DNA from: Candidatus Dietzia intestinipullorum
GTDB lineage: Bacteria > Actinomycetota > Actinomycetes > Mycobacteriales > Mycobacteriaceae
Direction of reading: 5' to 3'
DNA length: 64,000 bases
NCBI GenBank assembly: GCA_019119635.1
Contig: DWWP01000014.1
Span: 1 to 64,000 of the forward strand
The notes under the pieces were generated by a model. The model had not been told where the DNA came from. It searched no databases and saw only the letters and a program-made list of their open reading frames with translations. The translations under genes and the position numbers were made by a program. Shown here one piece after another: positions 41,842-48,490 of the stretch. Each line of letters opens with the position of its first letter. The first letter of the stretch is position 1.

Positions 41842-42750
41842 TCAGCTCAGGACGACCGCGGCGATCCGGTGCAGGCCGGCGAGCGCCTCGGCGTCGGCTT
41901 CGGGGGTGCGGGGGACATCGGGTCGGACCAGCGTGATGTGCCACAGGTCGTTGTCCGCCACGAAGACCGTGTGGACCTCCACGCCCCCACCGGTCGGCGT
42001 CGCTGTGCAGTCGATGTAGGCGGAGTCCAGATCCGGCGCCACCGGAGCCGGTGCCTCGGGGACGCCCGGGCCCGCGTTCTCGACGGTGTCCGCAGCCGAA
42101 CCGCGGACCTCGGAGCATCCGTAGCGGCTGCCCAGCATCACGGGCTGGCCCGCCAGGGCCGCTTCCGCGCCGCTGCGGGGCTTGACCACCCCGGCCGCGA
42201 ACGTGTCGGGGACGTGGTCGGGGTGGATCGGCTCGGGGTCGCCGGGCGCGGCCTCGGGGATGACCGGCGTCGCCGCGTCGGCTTCGGCCTCGGTGGTCTC
42301 GGTGGTCTCGCTCGCGTCAGCCTCGCCGTCCTCGTCGGCGGCGCCGTCCAGGCCGTTCTCCCCGTTCTCCCCGTTTTCGCCGTTCTCCCCGGCCTCCGGC
42401 GTCCCGGTCGCCGCGGCGTCCAGCTCGGCCTGGTATCGCTCGAGGGACCCCGGGCCGCCGTAGGTGCAGATCATGTCGAGCTCGCCCGAGCCGGTGGGCT
42501 GCACGGGCGGCATGTCGGCCCCCGTCAACGCGATGACGTTGGCGGGCGTCAGGTCGAGGAGCTCACAGGCGTTGAGGCGCATCTGGGGCTCGGGCGCGTC
42601 GTTGATCATCGCCTCGGCGACCTCGGGCTGTGGTACGGGCGAGATCCGCGGGGGGCCCGTCTCGGTCTCGGAGCCGGAACAGCCGGCGATGGCGAGCGCC
42701 GTGAGGGCCACGAGGCCCGCGAACCGCGGGTGGGGTCGCCGAGAGTGCAT
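41842..42750 (-). CDS. DUF3558-like lipoprotein with Gly-Glu-Asn repeats
   Basis: A 302-aa lipoprotein with lipobox LAIAGC near residue 24, so it is anchored on the outer face of the membrane. The fold carries four cysteines (ACELLD, DMICTYGG, YGCSEVRG, YIDCTATP), as in DUF3558 proteins. Between the halves lies a variable acidic spacer with four Gly-Glu-Asn units and Glu/Ala/Thr runs (~115-160). Function unknown. The gene is on the same strand as a TetR gene 71 bp upstream. Confidence 0.6.
   Translation of the reverse strand: MHSRRPHPRFAGLVALTALAIAGCSGSETETGPPRISPVPQPEVAEAMINDAPEPQMRLNACELLDLTPANVIALTGADMPPVQPTGSGELDMICTYGGPGSLERYQAELDAAATGTPEAGENGENGENGENGLDGAADEDGEADASETTETTEAEADAATPVIPEAAPGDPEPIHPDHVPDTFAAGVVKPRSGAEAALAGQPVMLGSRYGCSEVRGSAADTVENAGPGVPEAPAPVAPDLDSAYIDCTATPTGGGVEVHTVFVADNDLWHITLVRPDVPRTPEADAEALAGLHRIAAVVLS
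42355..42390. repeat. Four 9-bp tandem repeats in the lipoprotein gene
   Basis: Three exact gttctcccc units and one diverged unit (gttttcgcc) encode the Gly-Glu-Asn repeat on the minus strand. The unit is a multiple of three, so copy-number change would keep the frame. Confidence 0.8.
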
Positions 42751-42821
42751 GGCCAGATCCTACGTCGGCACGGGCCGGGTGCCTGTGTCGGCCTGAGAGA
42801 AGCCGCCGCGCGGCCGACGCG

Positions 42822-43481
42822 TCAGGTGTCCGCCGCGGGAGCTTCGCCGGGCGCGCGGGCGAGGGACCGCGCCACGGCCTCGAAGGCCTCGCGGATGCGG
42901 TGCTCGAGCATCTCGGGGGACTCGTCGGTACGCCACTGCTCGACAGCGACCCGCACGATGGCGATCGACGCGGCGGCGACCGTCGCCGGCTCCACCGCTC
43001 CCCGGGCGGTTCCTTCCCGCTTGGCGATGAGGGCGGCGAGTTCGGACTCCGTCCGCGCCAGGACGGCGTGGATCTCGGCGCGGACGCCCTGTTCGCGTCG
43101 CCACATGTCGTGGAACCGGACGAAGGAGGGCGTCTCCTGCTGTGCCATGGCCACCTGTCGCCACAACAGTCGCCCCACGGCGGTCATGGTGGGGAGGGAG
43201 TGGTCGGTGAGGAACAGCTCCACCGCCTCCCGATCCGGCGGGAAGGTCTCGGGGATGCACGCAGCCGCTTTGGATGGGAAGTAGTTGAAGAACGTCCGGC
43301 GGGAGACGTTGGCGGCCCGGGCGATCTCGTCCACCGTCACGTCATCGAGGCCGCGTTCGACCACCAGGCCCATAGCGGCCGAGGCGATCGCGGACCGTAT
43401 CTCCAGGCGTCGTGCCTCGGCGCGGCCCGTGACGGTGCCGTCCGGAGCCGGCCGGGCGTGGTCGCTCGTCAGGCCGCTCAC
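42822..43481 (-). CDS. TetR-family regulator
   Basis: A 219-aa TetR repressor with the N-terminal helix-turn-helix DEIARAANVSRRTFFNYFPSK (about residues 50-70) and a helical ligand domain. The start at GTG 43481 has GGAGGAG 6 nt upstream. It is divergent from a lipoprotein gene, with a 79-bp shared promoter region, and upstream of another lipoprotein gene on its own strand, so either could be its target. The ligand is unknown. Confidence 0.85.
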   Translation of the reverse strand: MSGLTSDHARPAPDGTVTGRAEARRLEIRSAIASAAMGLVVERGLDDVTVDEIARAANVSRRTFFNYFPSKAAACIPETFPPDREAVELFLTDHSLPTMTAVGRLLWRQVAMAQQETPSFVRFHDMWRREQGVRAEIHAVLARTESELAALIAKREGTARGAVEPATVAAASIAIVRVAVEQWRTDESPEMLEHRIREAFEAVARSLARAPGEAPAADT

Positions 43482-43560
43482 GTGGCACTCCTCCCAGGTC
43501 GATCGGTTCGCGCCGTTCACGCTGCAGGCTACTCCAGGCGGGCGCTCTATCCTTGACGGC

Positions 43561-44127
43561 ATGCGAACCCCTGCCGCCCGGTCCGTCGCCCTCCGCGCCG
43601 TCGCGCCGCTGTCCGTCGTCCTCCTCGGCGCGCTCTCCGCCTGTGGCGGAGGGGGCGAGCCGGCGGAGTCGACCGTGGGCACCATCCGTACGGCCCCGCC
43701 GGAGACCACCGAGCCGGAGATCCCCGTGGTCGAGCCGACCGCCGCGTCGGAGTGCCCCTACCTGTCGCTCGAGGAGGCGTCGCAGCTCAACGGCGTGCCG
43801 GCGACCGACGTGCGGATCGACGACCGGATCGATCCCGTCGCCTGCTTCTTCTACGGCGCCGACGGGGAGGCGCACCTGACCACCACCGTCTACACCGTGG
43901 ACTCGGCGCAGCGGGCGGCCGAGCTCGTCGAGGAGTCCGTGCCGTCCGGAGAGGTGGACGGTTCCGAGATCGAGGGCGGCTGGAGCGGTGGCCGGACCAT
44001 CAGCTCCGGCGGCGCGCTGTTGGCGGTGTCGCACGAGGATCGCGTGCTGGCGGTCCAGTCCACCCGGGACGATCCGGCCACGGTGCAGCAGGTGGCCGAG
44101 CTCGTGGCGCCGCGGCTCGACGGGTAG
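43561..44127 (+). CDS. DUF2020-like lipoprotein
   Basis: A 188-aa lipoprotein. The signal ends in a lipobox-like LLGALSACG (~25-33), followed by a Pro/Thr/Glu spacer and a domain with ECPYLSLEEASQLNG and DPVACFFYGADG. This Cys pair and layout fit the small actinobacterial DUF2020 group (by recollection). Function unknown. It starts at an ATG right at the end of the divergent TetR promoter gap. Confidence 0.65.
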   Translation: MRTPAARSVALRAVAPLSVVLLGALSACGGGGEPAESTVGTIRTAPPETTEPEIPVVEPTAASECPYLSLEEASQLNGVPATDVRIDDRIDPVACFFYGADGEAHLTTTVYTVDSAQRAAELVEESVPSGEVDGSEIEGGWSGGRTISSGGALLAVSHEDRVLAVQSTRDDPATVQQVAELVAPRLDG

Positions 44128-44161
44128 CCGCGACTCGGAGGGGTGGCCCGGCCCCTCAGCG

Positions 44162-44761
44162 TCAGGGGTCGGTGACCAGCCCGAGTGTCAGTTCGGCCAT
44201 GTCGCGCGCGGTGACCGCGGTCGTCCCCGTGACGCCGAGCATGGTCCGGGTGATGGAGCCGTCGTGCAGGATCTCGAGTCGGTCGGCGAGGTCGGAGATG
44301 TTGTCCGGGTCCTGCAGCCCCATGGCCTGCAGTTCGGAGCGGAGGGTGGCGGAGATCCATTCGCGGTACTCGGCGACGGCCACGCGGATCGCGTGTTCGC
44401 CGTCGGTCGCCGGACTGGGAAACTCGATCGCGGCGGCCACGTGACACGCTCCGGGAGCGGCGGGCTCGACGCGCTCGCGGACGATGTCGAACAGGGCGAG
44501 GATCCGCCCACGGGCGTCGGGGGCGGCCTCGGCACGCCGCTGCCACAGGGCGCGGTCCCGTTCGGCCACCGACTGTAGGTAGGCCACGACCAGCTGGTCC
44601 TTGGAGCCGAACGTGTTGTACAGGCTGGCTTTGGCCACCCCGGCCTCGCGGAGGAGACGATCGATCCCCACGGCCCGGATGCCGTCGGTCGAGAACAGAC
44701 GGATGGCCGTGGCCAGAAGCCGCTCCCGCGGCCCGGGCTTGGTCGACCGTGTACTCGTCAC
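44162..44761 (-). CDS. TetR-family regulator
   Basis: A 199-aa repressor. The helix-turn-helix is IDRLLREAGVAKASLYNTFGSKDQLV (about residues 33-58, two short blocks of the family), and the C-terminal half is of the type common in actinobacterial TetR proteins with a Cys (GACHVAAAIEF). The GTG start at 44761 leads into the antitoxin-like neighbour on the same strand. No adjacent target is evident, as the downstream gene on the other strand is convergent. Confidence 0.85.
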   Translation of the reverse strand: MTSTRSTKPGPRERLLATAIRLFSTDGIRAVGIDRLLREAGVAKASLYNTFGSKDQLVVAYLQSVAERDRALWQRRAEAAPDARGRILALFDIVRERVEPAAPGACHVAAAIEFPSPATDGEHAIRVAVAEYREWISATLRSELQAMGLQDPDNISDLADRLEILHDGSITRTMLGVTGTTAVTARDMAELTLGLVTDP

Positions 44762-44797
44762 ACAACACAGACTATCGGCCCGTCGGGGAAATGACGC

Positions 44798-44830
44798 GGG
44801 GCCGGTGCCGCCGACGGCGACACCGGCCCC
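44798..44830 (-). terminator. Hairpin after the antitoxin-like gene
   Basis: ggggccggtg and caccggcccc form a perfect 10-bp stem around a 13-nt loop that can itself pair. It lies 21 bp after the stop of the 71-aa gene. There is no clear T-run. Confidence 0.5.
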
Positions 44831-44850
44831 GGCCCCGGCCGGTCTGTCTC

Positions 44851-45066
44851 TCAGGCGGGCGGCTGTTCGCCGGCCGGCGGCTGATCGGGCGAGCCGCCCT
44901 GATCGCCCTTGAGGAACTCGCCGGCCTTCTCCCTGGCCGTGTCGGTGTGCTCGGCGAACTTGCCGTCGGTGCGCTCGTTGAACGCATCGGTGGCCTTCTC
45001 GGTCACCTTGTCGACCTTGTCCGGGTTCTTACCTGCAACGTCCTTGATCTTGTCCATGAATCCCAT
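44851..45066 (-). CDS. Rv0909/MT0933-family antitoxin-like small protein
   Basis: A 71-aa, highly charged helical protein. MGFMDKIKDVAGKNPDKVDKVTEK has the repeating Lys/Asp pattern of the MT0933-type antitoxin family, though such proteins are also found without a toxin. Ala/Pro/Gln make up the tail. No toxin gene is next to it, so a stress role, as in CsbD-like proteins, is an alternative. It precedes a TetR gene on the same strand, with a likely terminator between. Confidence 0.65.
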   Translation of the reverse strand: MGFMDKIKDVAGKNPDKVDKVTEKATDAFNERTDGKFAEHTDTAREKAGEFLKGDQGGSPDQPPAGEQPPA

Positions 45067-45128
45067 GTCTGATCCTCTCTGTTGGCGTGCGTGGACTGTG
45101 AAGGAGGCCGTGCGTCAGGCCCGGGGAG

Positions 45129-45410
45129 TCAGACCTTGGAACGGCCGCGGCCCTTGATGGCCGAGACGACGAAGATCACCAGGCATGCGCCGACGATCGA
45201 GGCGACCACGCCCCAGATCGAGAACGCGTCGGGCATCGCGCCGCCGTCGCCACTGGTGAAGAACGAGACGATCCAGCCCACGACGAAGGCGCCGACGACG
45301 CCGGACACGATGTTCGCGATCAGCCCCATCTGGGCGTTCTTGCCCATGATCATGGAGGCGATCCAGCCGGCGAGTCCACCGACGATGATCCAGGCGATGA
45401 TGGTTCCCAT
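45129..45410 (-). CDS. GlsB/YeaQ/YmgE family membrane protein (transglycosylase-associated)
   Basis: A 93-aa protein with three membrane helices: IIAWIIVGGLAGWIASMIMGK, IANIVSGVVGAFVVGWIVSF and WGVVASIVGACLVIFVVSAI. The GGLAGW and GVVGA glycine motifs are typical of the family. Members are induced by stress and are of unknown mechanism. The ATG at 45410 has AAAGGA upstream. It is in line with the antitoxin-like gene and the tandem stress protein, so the three may form a stress group. Confidence 0.85.
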   Translation of the reverse strand: MGTIIAWIIVGGLAGWIASMIMGKNAQMGLIANIVSGVVGAFVVGWIVSFFTSGDGGAMPDAFSIWGVVASIVGACLVIFVVSAIKGRGRSKV

Positions 45411-45576
45411 AGTGGGGGTCCTTTCCCGATTAGTCGGTAACGACCCGGGATGGGCCGCGACCCCAGCAGAACATATCGACGGCCCTGACGCCTCCACTCG
45501 TGCGCTTATGCCGCCAATCGTCGCCTTATCGTTACCCGAGTGACGAGTGTGACTCAGGGGGGTCGGATCCGCGCGG

Positions 45577-46473
45577 TCAGTCGTGAGGCTCGGGGCGCAC
45601 CACCATGACCGGGCACGGGGCGGCCTGGAGCATGGCCCGGCTGGTGGAGCCGAGGACCATCCCGGCGAATCCACCACGGCCGTGCGAGCCCACCACCACG
45701 AGTTGCGCGCCCTCTGACTTGCTGACCAGTGCGCGGACCGCGCGGTCGCGGGTGACAAACCGCTCGACGGTGACGTCCGGGTACCGTTCGGAGAATCCGG
45801 CTAGCCGCTCGGACAGGACGCCGAGCTGCTGCTTCTCGAGCTCCTGCCATTCCTGCTCGCTGAGCGCGATTCCGGCGGCGGCCGCCTGCACCTGGGGGTC
45901 CATCCACGTGTGCACGGCGACGAGGGTGGTCCCGCGGGCGGCGGCCTCGACGAAGGCCCACTCGGTGGCCTTGGTGCTGACCTCGGAGCCGTCGACGCCC
46001 ACCACGACGGGGCCGGACTTCTCCAGGTCGGCCGTGTCCTCGCGGGTCACCACGACGGGGCAGAACGCGTGGCTGGCCACCGCCGCGGAGACCGAGCCGA
46101 GCACCATGCCCTTGATGCCGCCGAGGCCACGCGAGCCCAGGACTATCATCTTGGCCTTACGTGAATAGTCGATGAGCACCTGCGACGGGTTGCCCTCGAC
46201 CACGGCGTGGGAGATCTGGACGTCGGGCGCGACGTCGAGCGCGGTGGCCCTGGCCTGCTCGATGATCGGCTGGCACTCCCGCTCCAGCTCGTCGTAGACG
46301 GGCTGCGGCGGCACCATGCCCTCGGCGAACAGCGATGCCGGCATGCTGTAACTGGTCACCACGATGAGCGGGATCCCGCGCTTGGCGGCGGTGTGGGCGG
46401 CGTACGCGACCGCGCCGGTGGAGGCGGCGGAGCCGTCGACGCCGACGACGACGGAGTGCTCGAGGGATGTCAT
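45577..46473 (-). CDS. Universal stress protein with two Usp domains
   Basis: A 298-aa cytosolic protein of two tandem Usp folds. Domain 1 (~8-145) begins VVVGVDGSAAS and ends GSRGLGGIKGMVLGSVS; domain 2 (~155-295) begins VVVGVDGSEVS and ends GSHGRGGFAGMVLGSTS. Both end motifs, G-x2-G-x9-G(S/T), are the ATP-binding signature, so both domains should bind ATP. In mycobacteria such proteins are induced by hypoxia and dormancy. No promoter site was identified. Confidence 0.9.
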   Translation of the reverse strand: MTSLEHSVVVGVDGSAASTGAVAYAAHTAAKRGIPLIVVTSYSMPASLFAEGMVPPQPVYDELERECQPIIEQARATALDVAPDVQISHAVVEGNPSQVLIDYSRKAKMIVLGSRGLGGIKGMVLGSVSAAVASHAFCPVVVTREDTADLEKSGPVVVGVDGSEVSTKATEWAFVEAAARGTTLVAVHTWMDPQVQAAAAGIALSEQEWQELEKQQLGVLSERLAGFSERYPDVTVERFVTRDRAVRALVSKSEGAQLVVVGSHGRGGFAGMVLGSTSRAMLQAAPCPVMVVRPEPHD

Positions 46474-46514
46474 ACCCCGAGGCTACCGCTGTTCGCGACG
46501 GTCGGAAGGCGGAT

Positions 46515-46634
46515 CTACAGGTCGTCCGGGAACGGCGAGTTGGACGGGTAGGCGAGGTTGAAGCTGCCCTGGAACGCAGGGAGGACGGCGCGGCCGGGGC
46601 CGAAGAGGAAGAAGTCGACGACGGCGTCGATCAT
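46515..46634 (-). CDS. 39-aa small ORF upstream of the universal stress gene
   Basis: MIDAVVDFFLFGPGRAVLP opens a 39-aa peptide, continued by AFQGSFNLAYPSNSPFPDDL. The ATG is preceded by CGGGAG at 5 nt, a good ribosome site, and codons use G/C at third positions as in real genes. It has a short hydrophobic N-terminus, no cleavable signal, and an acidic Ser/Pro end. The size and amphipathic look recall corynebacterial PorA/PorH pore peptides, but no similarity can be claimed. It is co-oriented with the stress gene, 41 bp upstream of its start. Confidence 0.45.
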   Translation of the reverse strand: MIDAVVDFFLFGPGRAVLPAFQGSFNLAYPSNSPFPDDL

Positions 46635-46702
46635 GGATACTCCCGAGGTAGATGGGACCGATGGTGCGCGAGTGAGTGTAGCGGAGTCTTTAGACTTCGC
46701 AC

Positions 46703-47689
46703 ATGCCCAACTCAGGACCCGGGCGCCCGCGCCCCGGACGCGGGAGACCCCGGCCCCTTCCCCTGCGTGACGGTGTGGACCCGGTGCGGATCCGGCTCGC
46801 CGACCCCGGCCAGGGTCCGCGGAGCATCCCGGAGGAACTGCGGCGGCGCTTCCCCGACCGGCTCGAGGAGCTCGAGGCCGCGCTCGCCGCGGGCCTGGTG
46901 GTGACCGCTGACGGCCGGCCGGTCACCGACGCCACCCGGCGCCGCCGTGGGATGGACGTGTGGACCTACCGCGAGCCCGCGCCCGAGGTCGCGGTGCCCG
47001 GCGAGCTCGCGGTGCTCCACAGGGACGAGCGCGTCCTCGTCGTCGACAAGCCACATTTCCTCGCCACCACGCCCCGGGCCGGGCACGTCACCGAGACGGC
47101 GCTCGTGCGCGCCCGTCGCGATCTCGGCCCGGATGAGCTCGCCCCGGCGCACCGGCTCGACCGGCTCACCGCAGGCGTGCTGCTGTTCACCACCGACCCC
47201 GCCTACCGGGCCGCCTACCAGGACCTCTTCGCCACCCGGCGCGTGCGCAAGACCTATCTGGCGGTGGCCCCGGCGCCCGAGGGGACCGCCCGGGTCCGCG
47301 AGCGGTCGAGCCGGATCGTGAAGACGCGGGGCGTCCTGCAGGCGGCCGAGGTCGACGGGGAGGCGGACGCGCACTCCCGCATCACTCTGCTCGACCGCCG
47401 CGACGACCAGCTGGGTCTGTACCGGCTGGAGCCCACGACCGGCCGGACCCATCAGCTGCGGGTGCACATGAACGCGCTCGGCACCCCGATCCTCGGCGAC
47501 GACCTGTACCCGTCGATCAGGCAGGTCACGCCCGGCGACTTCAGTGACCCGCTCCAGCTGCTGGCGGAGTCGATCGAGTTCACCGACCCCGTGACGGGCG
47601 AGACGCGGAGATTCCGTACCCGCAGGGGTCTGGAGGCCTGGGAAACCGGGGTTGTCCCCCATTCTCCGGGCCGGGTCGATCCGGCATGA
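46703..47689 (+). CDS. RluA-family rRNA/tRNA pseudouridine synthase
   Basis: A 328-aa enzyme that isomerises uridine to pseudouridine in RNA. The catalytic Asp is D153 in HRLDRLTAG. LLFTTDP, RVRKTYLAV and GRTHQLRVHMNALG are the other family motifs. A ~90-residue N-terminal extension (DPVRIRLADPGQGPRSI onward) is of the S4-like, actinobacterial kind. The start is an ATG at 46703, divergent from the 39-aa ORF. The exact RNA target is not predictable. Confidence 0.88.
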   Translation: MPNSGPGRPRPGRGRPRPLPLRDGVDPVRIRLADPGQGPRSIPEELRRRFPDRLEELEAALAAGLVVTADGRPVTDATRRRRGMDVWTYREPAPEVAVPGELAVLHRDERVLVVDKPHFLATTPRAGHVTETALVRARRDLGPDELAPAHRLDRLTAGVLLFTTDPAYRAAYQDLFATRRVRKTYLAVAPAPEGTARVRERSSRIVKTRGVLQAAEVDGEADAHSRITLLDRRDDQLGLYRLEPTTGRTHQLRVHMNALGTPILGDDLYPSIRQVTPGDFSDPLQLLAESIEFTDPVTGETRRFRTRRGLEAWETGVVPHSPGRVDPA

Positions 47690-47720
47690 TTCACCGTGAC
47701 CACCACGAGCAGGGGAGATC

Positions 47721-48488
47721 ATGACCATGCAGGCCGAGACTCACCACCGGGCGGAGGACGCGGCGCCCGCGGCCGTCGCCACCGACCTCGTCATGACCTA
47801 CGGGGAGGGTGAGACCGAGGTGCGGGCGCTGGACCACGTGGACGCGGAGTTCGAGCGGGGCCGGTTCACCGCCATCATGGGCCCGTCGGGCTCCGGCAAG
47901 TCGACGCTCATGCACTGCATGGCCGGACTGGACCGCCCGACGTCCGGGTCGGTGCGGATCGGCGAGACCGAGATCGTCGGACTGCCGGACAAGGAGCTCA
48001 CCGCGCTGCGCCGCGACCGCATCGGGTTCGTCTTCCAGTCCTTCAACCTGGTGCCCACCCTCACCGCGGAGGAGAACATCACCCTCCCGCAGGACATCGC
48101 AGGCCACGCGATCGACCGCGGGTGGTTCGACGAGGTGATCGGCCGACTCGGCATCGGCGACCGGCTCACCCACCGGCCCTCGCAACTCTCCGGTGGCCAG
48201 CAGCAGCGGGTGGCCTGCGCCCGCGCGCTCGTGGGGCGGCCGGACATCCTGTTCGGGGACGAGCCGACCGGCAACCTGGACTCCACCTCGTCCGCGGAGG
48301 TCCTCTCGATCCTGCGCAGCGCGGCCGACGACTTCTCCCAGACCGTCGTGATCGTCACCCACGACCCGCGGGCGGCTACCTACGCCGACCGGGTCCTGTT
48401 GCTTGCCGACGGCCGCGTCCGCAGTGAGCTCGACCGGCCCTCGACCGACGACGTGCTGGGCGCGCTCCGCAGCCTCGAGGAGCTGTAG
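47721..48488 (+). CDS. ABC transporter ATP-binding protein, MacB/LolD type
   Basis: A 255-aa ATPase. Walker A is GPSGSGKST (54-62), the Q-loop lies in FVFQSFNLVPTL, the signature is LSGGQQQRVACARAL, and Walker B is ILFGDEPTGNLDS, with the H-loop in VTHDPRAA. These are hallmarks of the MacB/LolD/FtsE group that works with FtsX-fold permeases. The permease starts 2 bp after its stop, so they are one transcript. It powers export or extraction of a lipid or peptide on the outer face of the membrane. Confidence 0.93.
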   Translation: MTMQAETHHRAEDAAPAAVATDLVMTYGEGETEVRALDHVDAEFERGRFTAIMGPSGSGKSTLMHCMAGLDRPTSGSVRIGETEIVGLPDKELTALRRDRIGFVFQSFNLVPTLTAEENITLPQDIAGHAIDRGWFDEVIGRLGIGDRLTHRPSQLSGGQQQRVACARALVGRPDILFGDEPTGNLDSTSSAEVLSILRSAADDFSQTVVIVTHDPRAATYADRVLLLADGRVRSELDRPSTDDVLGALRSLEEL

Positions 48489-48490
48489 TC

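Noticed and set aside
41664-41936. 90-codon plus frame in the gap before the lipoprotein
   Set aside because: Mostly Arg/Gly/Ala, no ribosome site, and it runs into the antisense of a supported lipoprotein.
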